Counted from the first letter of the stretch, positions 45,244 to 57,172 are shown. The stretch: 64,000 bases of DNA from Prinia subflava (GCF_021018805.1 NC_086283.1:7143162-7207161), one strand, 5' to 3'. Numbers and translations: made by a program. The notes: generated by a model from the sequence alone, not told the origin.

Positions 45244-48200
45244 CCAGGTGCCAGCAGAAAAGCTGATCACTGATTGGACTGCCCACATCCCCCTGGAAAA
45301 AAAATTCACCTCCCTTGCAACCACAACACTGGCCCATGTTATACAGGAATTTTTGGAGGTCCACTGGACCTGCAGACTGGAGTTTGGAATCTCCAAGCCT
45401 GTCCAAAGCTGTGTGTTCAAGCATGGTTGCGGTTCTTCTCCAGCCCACACCGCTAGGTTTTCTGTCAGTGGAAAAGGTGGGGTGGATCCCCCTTTCCAGA
45501 ATCCTCCACAGAAATTCAGGATGCTTTTACGTGGTATGCCAACTCCAAGGTGTGCACGCAGAAGTCTTGACCTTGGTACGGTTGGATTCCCAAGAGAATG
45601 CCAGGGAAAGGTGTTCTTGTGTGTCCTACCTTGGTGCAGACCTGCCAGTCAGCCCAGGCACAGAATTTCCATGGTTTTGGCAACAGGACTGACACTGGAA
45701 AAAATATTCCAGGAGCAGTGAACAATGTAATAAAGGTCAGAGTTAGACATCTAAATTTCTCTGACTAATTCTAGTGCATAGCACTAGATAAGAATAGGCA
45801 TTGAAATTACATTCTCCTTTCTAAAGGTTGGTTTAGTCACATTACTGTAGCACAGAGAAAATACTGTAATAATCTCATGTAGCTGGAATATAGTAAGGTA
45901 AACATCAGACTTACTGGTAGAGAATTTATTTCATTGTTATAGGAAAGTTGTGGTTTGGATGCCTTTCTGCAGCACTGGTTTCTTTTTTAGGCTTTCATTG
46001 ATCTGGATAGGAAAACGTGTGGTATAGTCATTAGGAGAACAATTAAATGAGGGAGAACCTTCTGTGGGAAAACAGTGTACCTGTCAACTGCTGTTGTCTG
46101 CTGATTGCTTGCATCAGCATAAAGCTTTGTATTTCAGGCACTGAAAGAGGACAGGAGTAGGAGAGGAGTAGGTGTGTCTGTGAGAGCAAAGTTTCAAGCA
46201 GTGATGGTGGTGTGTGTCCCAGCTGTGCAATGGAGGCTAGTTTGGACCAAATATGGTGCTAGAATTGCACTGTTAGTAAACATTTGCCAAATTAGTGATG
46301 CCTAAAACAGAAACCAGCAGTGAAAATGGTACCTTTTTTAAGCAAAAGTCCGAGCTTTAGGCAATTACGGGTTTTTAAAAACTTAAGGATGACAATGACA
46401 GTGAACTAAAGTGCGTCTTAGGGTTAACTTCTAATATCAAAGCTAGCCTCTGCTTCAGCCCATAAAAGCTTTGATTATAATGAAAACCAGTTCTAATTAT
46501 TTCTAGATGATAATCCTCATAGAAATCTGACTATCCTCCGAAGTAAATTACAAGGTGACCTTTTGATACTAATTTCTGATTGAGCTTACATTACACCAGG
46601 TTTACAGCATTTTAGGGCCCTTTTCTGCTTCAAACTGTTATAAGAAATGAAAACAAACATTAAAAATGTTTGTAAATGGTAGTATATAATTTGATCTCTG
46701 ACCCACTAGTATTTCCAGTCAGCATATACTTGAGAATGAAAATGAGCATGAATGGAGATAGTCTCTGTCAGTCTTTTAAAATTTTAACATATAAAGGCAT
46801 TAAAAATAATTCTTAGTATCATAACACATCCATTATGTAGACTAGAAGAAATTTACATGCTTTGTTTTTTTTCATACGAATCTGCCTGTGTTGGGATTAA
46901 TACAAATTGTTCCAGGTCTAACAGTGGATGAAGTTTGAAGCTGAAATGCTGAAATTTGCCTTGTTGACATCTTGTGCAAAGTGGTGGTTTCTAAGCAGTG
47001 ATTTCATAACTATACCAAGGCTTAAACTAAAATGTGTGACAGAGTCATCATTTGCTGATAGCTTTCTATACAGCTGCCAAGCAGTACTTCAGATTACAGT
47101 ATTACAGATTTTGTCTTCCCTGTCCCAGCTTTAGCAGGCAAAGAAGATTGCTGTACATCTTAACTGGATAAAACTTTGATTTTGTTGTAAGAAGTTGTAT
47201 GAGATGTTTGGAAAAGCATTGTAAGTCTTAGTTACTCTGATCCCTTGCGTTCCTCTCAGCATTTCATGGTAGTTAGAACAAATTCTGAGTTCATTTAAGC
47301 AAGAGACTTAAGAACAGCAGATGCTTCAGTGAACGTAAGAACCAGAGTTGCGATATTGTCAAACCACGGTGCCCTCCCAAGCAAGCCTTAACTTTTGCTT
47401 TCCTGCAGCTCTGTGCCAGCTAAATCAAACATGTCATATATTTGCAAAAATAGCTAAATCCCTTAGTTCTTAATTTTCTAACCACATTCCTGTACAGCTC
47501 TGGAATCTTGTTTGTGTCATAGACAAAAAGTCATAAAGGTCTTTGCCTTGCCTTTGCATAACTGGGACACAAGCATGCCTTACTGAGAGGAAATTGTTTT
47601 CTTTACATTTCACACAGCACTGGCAGTGCCAATTTTGATAGACTCCTTTTTTTTGGTTGTTTTTTTGCTGTCTGAGTGGCATAGCAGATAGCATACAGCA
47701 GGAAATCATCAATATTATGGCAGGACACAGAAGTATAACCAGTGAACATTTTAACTGATGCCTTATACTGTGGTTGCATTCAAGAGATTTGAAATATTAG
47801 AGAAGACATGGCTTAGTTTCAAATTATTCAAACACGTTGTCTTTTTACTTAGAAGCTTAGTTCAGATGGCAAATCAGATCTGGTTTTTATTCTACTTATC
47901 CTCTCTAGCACTGGATAGAGGGAGAACTGCATGTTCTTCTTAATGTAGCCAGGTTTTAACTACTGCAGTTTGTTTCATGTGTGATAAGAGTACACTGCTC
48001 ATGTTCAGCTTGGCATCCACCGTAACTGCTGCATCTTTCTCAGCAGAACTGCTACTCACCCTGTCAGTTCCTGGTCTCTGCCAACCCACCACCTCTTCCA
48101 CTCCACATTTCAAAACATTTTAAAGCTTTGTGCTGTCTAAATTACTACTGACTATACTACTTATGCTAATTAAGCCACTGACTTATTCCATTATCAGTTC

Positions 48201-50038
48201 CACTGGCTTTTGCAAAGCATCTTCTTCTTTAGATGTTTTGAGGGAAGGTGGGGCTTCTTCTTGGACTTTGGCCAGAAGTTTTCTTGTTGTATGCAACTGG
48301 TATAGTCCTGAGCAAAGAGAAGAATTTGACTCAAAAACTACAGTAACCTTTGAATGACACTTCTAAGCCTTACCACTGAAAAGGATCATGTAGTCACTGC
48401 ATATTTTTTCTGCCTGAAGTCATAATAAACTGGCCAGAAAATTAGCCTGGGCAAATTCAGTATTAAAACAGCATGGGGCTATTGAGTATTCTCTCATTCT
48501 AAAGTAAATGATTGAAGCTGCATTGTTCTTCATTTACTGACATTAAAGTGCTTCCATCTGCAGTGACAACCTTATGTTACTCTTGGTGGTGTGTACTAGT
48601 ATGCAGACTTATATAAACTCTTTTTTCTTATGAGAGGAAAAAAAAGAACCACCACGTGTTTCTCTGTGACATGTTTGTCTCAGTTTATTTCTTTACCATG
48701 TTTTGAACCACAGCCAGCTGGAACTTCATGTGAGAAAGCTCATTATTTACTTGTATTTTTTTATAATCTAAATGGAGGTCTCTGGGAGCTTGCTGTCATC
48801 CTTGATATAACCACAGGGAAGATTTTTTTGGCTTTGAACTGCTAATGATGGATTGCTGATGAGAGCACAGATGAATGTGCAAGAACATTTCCTAATTTGA
48901 TCACCATGTGCAGCATACCTATATTTCTAAGGAGGGGAAGAGATTAAGAGAAATAGTATTCAACTGCTTATATGCACTGTCTCTGTATATTGTCAGTAAT
49001 ATAAGGATTATGATCTATCTGTCTTTTAGCTATTTTAAGAGCCATTTGATGGCCTCCTGGACAAATTACCAATTTGATGGTAATTTTTTGTCATTAAGTT
49101 CAGGGATATTGCTAAAAGGCTAATAAATAAATATTGATTGGGTTACATAACTGATTTTAAAATTTTCAATAGCTTGTGGATATATCTTCTTGGTTCAAAT
49201 ATATCTGAAAAAAATGCAAGATTAAATAACAGGAAGCCTTATTCATGAGAGTTTGTGAAGGAAAGCATATGACTTATTAATCTTGCATCATCTCTTTTCA
49301 ATTGTGAAGATAGGTAATAAAATACAGCCTTACACTTTTGCTCAGTGCAGCTTCTGCTGCAGCTCTGCTTGATTCTTGCTATTTGTCTGTTCTGTTTGTA
49401 CAAATGAATGGGAAGGAAAGGGGCAGGATGGAGAGGGAATGAGGAGAGCTGTGGCTCATTCCCAGCTGTTCACAGCCAGAGAAGTTGTCTGGGCACAGAG
49501 AACTGAAGTATTTTATTGTCAGAATGAGGAGGGAAAGTAGCGTGGTACTGCAAGTCTCTGACTTGAAAGGAGATGCAACACATCACAACAGTATCATCTC
49601 CATTTGTCACTGCTTTGTCACACACCATTTCTGCCCATCTATTCACCTGCTGCAATAGGAAACTACCTCGAAACACATGACAGAAATGAACTGTCCCTTT
49701 TTAAATTTAGGAACACTCAGATCTCTCCTCCTGCCTTCAGTCTTGCTTGGATATTAGCTTGATGTGTTACGTTACAGACCAAGTTGTGTATTAACACTCC
49801 TCATAAACCCCGTGTTTGACACCTTCTGCTTCATTTGCATCTCATCTGCTGCGTGGTGGCTTGCTACAGGAATTTATGCTGATGAAAGTTACCCATGACA
49901 AAAAGTGCTTCTGTATAACTGTTGCATCACAGCTGGAGAGCTGTAAGCAGTACGGGGAAAAGACTACCCAAAATAAACTCATGTTATTATAATTGCATAC
50001 TGCCAAATAAGTAATCTTCTCATACTGTGTTTTTAAAG

Positions 50039-50101
50039 GGTGAACCAGGTTTCATGGGTCCTCAAGGAGAACCTGGGTTGCCAGGGCTACCAGGAACAAA
50101 G
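50039..50101 (+). CDS. COL25A1: COL25A1 exon (GEPGFMGPQGEPGLPGLPG...)
   Basis: A 63-bp exon encodes 21 residues starting GEPGFMGPQGEP and ending GLPGLPGTK, seven perfect triplets; human has GFIG at the GFMG position as I recall. The acceptor TTTTTAAAG lacks the usual CAG/TAG, but the donor GTAAGG is strong. It marks the start of the exon-dense 3' third of the window. Confidence 0.93.
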
Positions 50102-50592
50102 GTAAGGATAATGGGCCGATGCTCTGGTGTGAAGCCCGTTGAGCTTCACAAAATGTCAAATTCAACTTCCCTCAGCAGGTAGCAAAGACTGAGGTTGCTA
50201 TTGCAGAAAATGTGAAAAGTCACGGACCAGTGCTATGAGATAGGTGTATAGATACTCATACTGGTGCTCTCACAAAATGTGAAGGCAGATGTTACATCAT
50301 AACTTTAATTAATAAGTCATCTTTTTTCATGTTAGAATCCCAAACTTGGTTGTTCAAGAATCACAATAGGCATGACTGAAAAAGCTGTATTTTCATAAAT
50401 GTGGGGGGTTTTAGTAAAATGGTTTGAAAGTGTGTACAGGGAGTAGAACTTTGATACTGAGTATGAGATTCTGAAAATACAGGTAGATTAAACCACTATT
50501 TCTTCTAAGGCTTGGTTTCTTTGATCCTGCTGAGTTGGTGGTGTGCTAAAGCTGCCCAGTATTTTGTGATATATGTGTGTGTGTTGCAACAG
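50102..50592 (+). other. COL25A1: COL25A1 intron (491 bp)
   Basis: Short AT-rich intron with nothing recognisable. It ends in TGTGTGTGTTGCAACAG, a TG-rich rather than classic pyrimidine-rich acceptor region. Confidence 0.7.
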
Positions 50593-50661
50593 GGTGACAG
50601 AGGAGAGGCAGGCCCTGTTGGGAAGGGTGAGCGAGGTGAACCTGGAATCCCTGGACCAAAG
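50593..50661 (+). CDS. COL25A1: COL25A1 exon (GDRGEAGPVGKGERG...), with triplet interruption
   Basis: A 69-bp exon encodes 23 residues: GDRGEAGPVGKGERG then EPGIPGPK. The GKG step leaves one residue between glycines, a one-residue interruption; human has GPPGRGERG at this place as I recall, so the break is conserved while the residue changed from R to K. The basic-acidic KGERGE stretch is a possible site for glycosaminoglycan or partner binding, which is inference only. Donor GTCAGT. Confidence 0.93.
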
Positions 50662-51609
50662 GTCAGTCTGGTTTTTACATTGGAAATGTTTTACACCTAT
50701 GAACATGTCTTTGCCTGCTGAAAAGTAGAACAAAACTTGGTGAGTGAGCTTTTAAATGAAAATGCTGTCAAGTGCTCTACCTCAGTCCAGAAGACAATGG
50801 CAGTTTTGTGTTCACAGCTGTGAAACTGCAGTCTGAGTGGGCTCTTATTTGGTCTACAAAGTAAAGACACTACCGACATACACTGTCATGGAATCAGCCT
50901 AATTCATTCCAGCTGAAGTACTGACCTCCAGGTCCCTAACTTTCAGCATCGAAGTTTGAACTCTTTGACCACTGTAGCTACTGAATGCAGAGAAAAATCC
51001 ATTTTGCATGCTGTTTTCTAACTTTCTTTCTCTAAGAAAGAGATCAGTCTAACTACATTTTAGTATTGTCTTAATGTTTCCACTGGTGCTGATACTGTCA
51101 AGATTTTCTTTCCTAATGCAGTTTGAAAACAGTAAGGTTAATTTTCTGCTCCTTGGACAGTTAGTTTGTATTCACCTGAACTGTTGGGAAAAGAAATTGT
51201 GGTAACATTTTATTTTAATCTCCTTATGTTAGAATATTTAACTATCTACTCTATCACTTGGCTATCATTTCTCAGGAGCAATGGAATGATTTAGTTCATT
51301 CCTGAAAACCAGTGATAATGATGCCTATCTTTACTAATGCAAATAATATTTTTCCTTTGGAAGGGTGGAATATGTGACCATTGCACTCTGGTGTTAAAGA
51401 ATATATGAATCTGGGTGCTGTTAAATTAAATGTCTTTAAAGATCCATTATCTTGGTAATAGCAATATACATATATACTATAAATATAGTAAAAATAAATA
51501 CTATATATATAGTATTTCTGCTGTTCCAAACTGTAGTTAGTCATTACTATTTTCTTTTTCTCTGCTCTCCCACTTCTATACCATTTTTCTCCTATCTTCC
51601 TTCAAACAG
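50662..51609 (+). other. COL25A1: COL25A1 intron (948 bp)
   Basis: AT-rich intron containing a perfect 20-bp palindrome at 51497-51516 within a TA-rich run (51463-51516). It ends CCTTCAAACAG. No other feature was recognised. Confidence 0.65.
51497..51516. repeat. Perfect 20-bp AT palindrome
   Basis: AATACTATATATATAGTATT equals its own reverse complement. It sits in a TA-rich stretch that also includes a partial copy (ATACTATAAATATAGTA) about 20 bp upstream. Confidence 0.85.
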
Positions 51610-51654
51610 GGGAAAACAGGTGAACCTGGATCTAGAGGCCCCAAAGGGTCTAAG
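51610..51654 (+). CDS. COL25A1: COL25A1 exon (GKTGEPGSRGPKGSK)
   Basis: A 45-bp exon encodes GKTGEPGSRGPKGSK, five perfect triplets; human has GKQGESGTRGPKGSK as I recall. It is strongly basic at its end (SRGPKGSK). Collagen XXV binds heparin according to the literature I recall, and basic triplets like these are candidates for that; this is inference. Donor GTTAGT. Confidence 0.92.
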
Positions 51655-53595
51655 GTTAGTAGTAAAGAAAATGTCTTTAGGGGACTGATTAACACAATGA
51701 TTTTTAGAATTAATTATTTGTAACATTTCTCTTTAGAAGAACCTGTAACAATCTGCAGTATTCTTTATAAGTGAAACCTCTGACCTTCAGTTTTAGCTAA
51801 AATTTTAGTAAAGTCGTATGGATTTTGAACACTGGGATTCTAATCCTTTTTCTTTTATAACATCCATTCTACTCTGCTGTTGTTTTCCTCATGCAACTTG
51901 GTTTCTCTCTGTGTAACTGGTGTGTGCTAGTTCTCCCAAATGCCAGGACACACCACCTGACTGGGGTGTTACTGGGTTTGCAAGAATTTTGTGGATCCAC
52001 ACTTTCGTGAGTTAGGAATTAGTGGTATTCCAAGTACTGCAGGCTGAGGTATGATCATCAGAAGTCCTTCAAAGACAGAAGTTGTTGGTTGTGTTAGTGT
52101 TTTACCTGCTTTTATAAGACTACTTTGATTATATCTATCAACCCATTTATCTATCTATAGATATGGTTGGTGCACATATATGGAGAGATGAAATACGTGT
52201 TTTTCTATTACTTTATCTGCTGTGCAAATACTGTTCCTACTGGATTCCTTCATGTTATATGATGGATGAAAATGTATTTGTAGGTGGTTATTGACAGGTG
52301 TGCTGTCAGAATAAGGGTGACAGGACAGTGTAGGCCAGTCTGATATTGTTTGCATTACTTGTAAGGTCCTTGAAGGGTGGCTTTAAGTGCTTAAAAATGT
52401 TATTTAAAAAGTGCCATTTAACCTTATTCAGTCCCACCAGAAAGAAGTGTTGGAAGGCAAGGGAACTGATGAGGGAATTAAAGTTTCAGAGTGAGAGCAG
52501 AAAAGTAAATCAACCTCTCATTTGACTACAGTTCCTGGGCACCCCCCACATGCACCAAAATTATAAAGGTATCATCTTTAACTCCCTTTTTATCAAAAAA
52601 GGATATACAATTTTCATTTTACCTGTCATTAAAATCTGTCTCACACAAGTCAATCTAGTGGTGGGGAACTTCATTTTTTAGCAGTTCCAAGTCCAGCTGT
52701 TCTGCTGCCAAGGCAGCACTTAAAGGAAAGGCAGATGGCACAACCTTGATTGTGCCCTGCCACTAGCCTGCTTTCCATATGCCTTCATTAGCTCTATGAA
52801 AGTTTTCTGGTTTCTGTGTGTTCTGTTACCACTGGTGAATTAATCATTCTTCCCCAACTTTTACCAAAGTTCTCTAGATTTCAACAGGAGCAAAATTTGT
52901 GGTTCTTGCCCATATTAATTTGAGTAATATTAAAATATAAGACCCAATGAAAGTGACTGTGAAATGAATTGTGGATACTGGAATGCATACATGTTTGAAA
53001 TTCCCTCCATCATTTTAAACATATTACTAATAGCCAGGAAGAAAAAGCTGTGTGTAAGCTGGTAACGATCTTAAGCCTGTCCCAGAAAAAGTGTCAAGAA
53101 AACTCTAAATCTGACAGCACAGTTGTGTTTGTAGGGGAGGCAGTTTGAACTTCAGACCAGAGAAGTTCAGAAGGTTAGTGGAGCCATGATCACAGAAAAG
53201 TTTATACATTTTCAAACACACATTTGAAGAAGTTTTGGGCTGTTTTCAGACTGAGTAATTTCATTTCTCTAGTATTCTCTTCAAGCTTTTGATAGTAGTG
53301 TCATTAAGAATAGGGATGTTACACAAATCGTGTAATTTGTAATCTGCCTACTTTTTGATTCTTTGTGATTTTTTATTGAAAACCAAAACAATATTCTAAT
53401 ATTCACACAGAATCAAATGCATCATTGTCAATTCTACCAGAATTTGAAGGACTTCATTAAATAAGATTCACATTCTGTTTAAGATGAAAGGCCCTGTAAA
53501 CCAGTTCATGTAAGAAAACATATTTTAAAGGGAAGAACTAGGTGATATGTTGTCAGATGACATATCTATTTTTTTCATGTGTTATTTTTACATAG
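51655..53595 (+). other. COL25A1: COL25A1 intron (1.9 kb)
   Basis: AT-rich intron without recognised repeats or RNA genes. It ends TTTTTACATAG. Confidence 0.65.
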
Positions 53596-53640
53596 GGTGA
53601 TACAGGTGAGAGAGGTGACACAGGATCTGCAGGTCCACAG
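53596..53640 (+). CDS. COL25A1: COL25A1 exon (GDTGERGDTGSAGPQ)
   Basis: A 45-bp exon encodes GDTGERGDTGSAGPQ, five perfect triplets; human has GDRGEKGDSGAQGPR as I recall, so this is one of the less conserved exons. It has a strong donor, CAG|GTAAGT. Confidence 0.92.
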
Positions 53641-54145
53641 GTAAGTCTATTTCTCAGGTTTGTTTTGTACTCTTAGATTCAGTACACATGAACTGAAATT
53701 ACAGCATTAATTGTAGTTAAAACTCCAGGTGAAATTGGGCATAACACTGTTGGAACATGGTTGCTAACTGGACCTTAATAAGAATAACAGCCCTTGCCAC
53801 AATTTGAAGCAGTCTTGTATCCACAGTTTGGGGACAGGATGTTACAAGACATTCTGACATTGTTCATTGCTGATACAGAGCTAGAGTACAAGAACTGCTT
53901 AAATGGCTTCCCTCGGAGATTTCATATATTCGCTTTCCCAGCGCAGCACAGGTCACTTTGTACTGACTTGCTTATTTATCTTTATTAAAAAAAAAGTTTT
54001 CCTTTAAATTCTGTGTTTTGTAGTGGTATATTGCAAGTTCAGGAAGAGTCTAACACCAGACAATCAAGTCTAAGCATTTGTCGGTAGTTAGAGTCTAAAA
54101 TAATTTGGCAGTTGTCTCAAAATTCTAATGGAAACTGTATTTCAG
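53641..54145 (+). other. COL25A1: COL25A1 intron (505 bp)
   Basis: Short intron, nothing recognisable. The acceptor is TGTATTTCAG. Confidence 0.7.
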
Positions 54146-54223
54146 GGACCACCTGGACAGAAGGGTGATCAAGGTGCAACAGAGATCATTGATTATAATG
54201 GCAATATCCATGAAGCTCTGCAG
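54146..54223 (+). CDS. COL25A1: COL25A1 exon: end of a collagenous block and start of a non-collagenous linker
   Basis: A 78-bp exon encodes 26 residues: GPPGQKGDQG, then ATEIIDYNGNIHEALQ. The Gly-X-Y pattern stops after GDQG and the exon continues into the non-collagenous linker, which is the most diagnostic COL25A1 segment in the window. Human has NGNLHEALQ as I recall; here leucine is isoleucine. The linker is predicted to be part beta and part helical (HEALQ). In membrane collagens such linkers help chain registration. Donor CAG|GTATGC. Confidence 0.96.
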
Positions 54224-57148
54224 GTATGCAAGCATAACAAGGCTGAATGGGCTTAGTCTAGTCTGGGAAAAAGTCATTTGATAGCATTGTATTTCTCTTT
54301 TGTGTGGAGCTTGAAAATAGTTCATGTGCAAAAATGTTGAGCTTATTAATCAGCAATCGCTTTCTATATTTGAAACCAGGTTTTCTGTGCTAGAAAAACT
54401 GTTTCCCTGATACAAATTACCTGAGTGAATTAGTTTCATGTTCCCTGGAGAGTACTGACATCACCTGATGAGGACAAAACTAATTCATTGCTGGCTTTGG
54501 TGTTAGTGCTGACTTAATGTAATAAACCACATACACAGGTTCAACAGAAGTGTCTGCTTTTCAATTCATGTATTATAGTATTGACATTTCTTTTTTTCTT
54601 TGTTTTCCTTCTCCTCTTCTGTCAAATGTAAAGAACAGAATATATGAGATTTGGAAACCATGTAACATGGTTCCATTAGCAAGCTGTGGATTTAATCAGC
54701 AACTTGAGTACATTAAGTAGACTAAGCACCAGTATTCATTTCTGGAAAACCTATTTTGACTGGTGTGCAGAAAAGTGTGGAGGATTAAAGTGGGGTTACA
54801 AAAGGAATGAGTGAGTGTTTGCATAAAAGCAAAGGACCAAGATGACATATGTCATTGCAGTCAAGGTGATTTACATTGCAGCATACTCAGATGCAAATTC
54901 TGTGCAGTATAACTCCACCAGAGTGAATGGCTTGCTTATGTGAAACTGAAGACTGGATTTGGATCATTGTGCATCTGATCACTTTCTCACTAAAGCCACT
55001 TTTTTCTTACATTCACGCAGTGGGAGTGGGTAAATGTCTGATCAGTCATTTGGTTTCCAAGATTCTTTCAAAAACTGAAAAAATCTCACTGCCTTTACTA
55101 AAATCTAAAAGCCTTGTATGTCGCTAAGGCTGAGTCCACAGTTTCATTGTGTATGTGGGGAAGTCTGCATGGGCATGTTGTAAGGCTCTGCATTATGTTT
55201 GCCTCATTTGGTTTGCTTGTAAAGGAGTTCAGACACACAACTTTCAGTCATCTAAATCCCTTGCTGAGTTACATGCCTAAAGTAGCCTGAAATTAATGTT
55301 GTATATTGCCAGACACAGATTTACCAGGGGCTTTAGCCCCTGTATGTCCTATATTCTGTCTATAACTCTGGCATCAGTGGTACTTTCAAGCTTCCTCAGA
55401 AAAGCTGCAGCACACAAAGAAGCCTTAAAAGTGGACTAAAGCCTTTTGCAGTGGTTGAAATATATTAGGAAGCCTTCATCCCACTGCAAATCATTCCAAA
55501 CATCATCACCTTCTGATCCAGGGCAACAAATAATTGGTATTAATGGGAATGGCTGTGCAAGGAGTGTGTAAGTAAGATTATATAGGAACAGTCAAAAATA
55601 TCCTTGCCAAATCCAGCTCAGTCCTTTCAGATGGCAAACTCTCATTCCTAAGTCTCCTGGTGCCAGATTCTCAGGGCCCCTGAGATTTGCAGTTCTCTCA
55701 CATGAGAACTTCCAGTGCTCAGCACCAAACTGTGAACTTGAACAGAATTTGGCCTGCAGGTTTAAGAAGGTGACAAGAGTTTGCAAGATCTGGGCTTCTT
55801 GTCTCATGTTAGGATTTGGTAATCATGAAGCAGTCTAGCAATTTAGTTACTTTCTTTTGTGCTTCCTATTCAGTCTCATGTGCAATCTTAGAATTGTCAT
55901 CATGGTTTGAGCAAGACCCCTGCTGAGAGTATGTGGCTTTCACTTGGAAGATCAAATGCAAAATTCACCTCTCTGACAAAATTGCTCTTCTCACCAATTC
56001 TGCAGAATTTCCCAGGGCAAAAAGCAGCAGTTTCAAAAGTTTAATGTTTATAGGAACTACTGCATTAGATATTAAAATATCTGCCACGGTAAAGGGATCC
56101 ATTACTGTGAACGTATAAACAATTCTTTCAAATGGTTATTTTAGGTTTTCACACCTAGATATGTTCATACCTGAACTTTTTGGTCTTTCTGAAGTTCTTG
56201 ATGTATTTCCATTAATATGTTGCAATACAAAGGATATGACTATATTAGTGCCATGTGTTAGAGAACAATTTTGCTCAAGTACTTTGTATTGAGTGGGTTC
56301 CAGTTCTTTGCTAACAGTATGTATTGTTGCACTGACATACAGAGGTTCTTTTACAGCTTAAGACAGGTCTGCAAACTTTTATTTGCACATTGGATAACAA
56401 CTGGAAAAGCAAAATATTTCTTGTTCCACGTAGGACAGTTAAGTTCTTCACATGCAAAAGGAAAGCATGTGCAAGCTGCAATGTTTGGGGGTTTTGCTCT
56501 GTTTAAAAATATAGACAAACTTATAAATTACATTTTTATATTTTAACACTTTTCCGCTTGCTTTCAGATTCTTTGGCAAAAAATAATAGTGATAGGTCAA
56601 TATATTTTGCCTCCTTCCATGATTAAAATGTCCTTTGTCTTTCCCAGCTGAGTTGTAGTATACATAACTAGGTTATGGACTGGCAGTTTTGGATTTTGAA
56701 CTGCATTAAAATTAATGGTATACTTCCACTCCATGAATCATATTTATTAGTTAAACATTAGTGCAAAACCTGCAGATATTACAAAACATAGGGTAGTCTT
56801 CTAGTTGACTTCAGACACCAACCCATTATGTTTTATTAAAAAGTTTAAAAAACATCTTTTTGAAGACTTCTGCTTAGATTTTGCTATTTAGTCACTATTT
56901 GTTTGATCTCCTGAATTGTACAAAAGTACTGTCTTCATCTAATTCCCACAGAAACCAATCAACTAATACAATAAGAAGAGTTAAAAACAACAGAGGTTTT
57001 ATTCCTGTTTTTGAAGGCATGGTATTTCCCACATGCAGCATAGGTTCTGTGGAGATTATAACTGCAGCAAACAGAATTATTTATATCTTTGTTTAATTTA
57101 TATAATTGTTTAATTCTGACAACTCTTGTTAATGCATTTTGCCAACAG
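54224..57148 (+). other. COL25A1: COL25A1 intron (2.9 kb)
   Basis: AT-rich intron inside the linker-coding part of the gene. No repeat family could be named with confidence. A GC-richer patch at about 55590-55760 may be an ancient degraded repeat. It ends TTTTGCCAACAG. Confidence 0.6.
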
Positions 57149-57172
57149 AGGATTGCCACCCTGACTGTCACG
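57149..57172 (+). CDS. COL25A1: COL25A1 24-bp microexon of the linker (RIATLTVT)
   Basis: A 24-bp exon encodes RIATLTVT, with no glycine; human has RITTLTVT as I recall. It follows LHEALQ-type sequence and precedes GPPGPPGPQG, so it completes the non-collagenous linker. It is bounded by CAACAG and ACG|GTAATT. It is the smallest exon in the window and lies between a 2.9-kb and a 0.9-kb intron, so it probably needs enhancer help to be spliced. Skipping keeps the frame and would shorten the linker by eight residues. Confidence 0.93.

Larger units (their letters stand above)
43965..45328 (-). mobile_element. Solo LTR of the same family, copy 2 (antisense)
   Basis: A 1,364-bp unit that, read on the minus strand, starts TGTTGTGG and ends CCATGACA. 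It is a clear homologue of copy 1 across its length. Flanks are CTGGC at 43960-43964 and CTGGC at 45329-45333, a clean five-base target-site duplication. CCAAT (45239-45243), TTTTAA (45193-45198), a GTAAG donor (complement of CTTACCTG at 45063) and the AATAAA complement (44101-44106) are in the same relative places as in copy 1. It differs in homopolymer lengths (G run at 44940, C run at 45042) and is most diverged in the first 90 bases. No internal retroviral genes are attached. Confidence 0.86.
37012..50038 (+). other. COL25A1: COL25A1 intron (13 kb) with pyrimidine tract and antisense LTR
   Basis: The longest intron in the window. It holds a polypyrimidine tract at 39223-39592 and an antisense LTR at 43965-45328, with a GC-richer 3' flank up to about 45731. 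The remaining stretches (37.0-39.2, 39.6-43.9 and 45.8-50.0 kb) are AT-rich unique sequence in which I recognise no repeat or exon. A low-stop patch at 40350-40956 gives overlapping open frames in three phases. It ends GTGTTTTTAAAG, a weak acceptor. Confidence 0.7.

Noticed and set aside
20921..45328. The two LTRs as the ends of one large provirus
   Set aside because: They are in opposite orientation, have different target-site duplications and enclose COL25A1 exons, so they are two separate insertions.
44822..45448. 208-codon minus-strand frame across the LTR edge
   Set aside because: It starts outside the LTR and runs across the insertion boundary, so it cannot be an inherited gene. The GC-rich LTR simply has few stops.
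55590..55760. Possible ancient SINE or MIR-like remnant
   Set aside because: The texture (CAGAATTTGGCC, CAGATTCTCAGGG) is suggestive, but I could not match a consensus with confidence.
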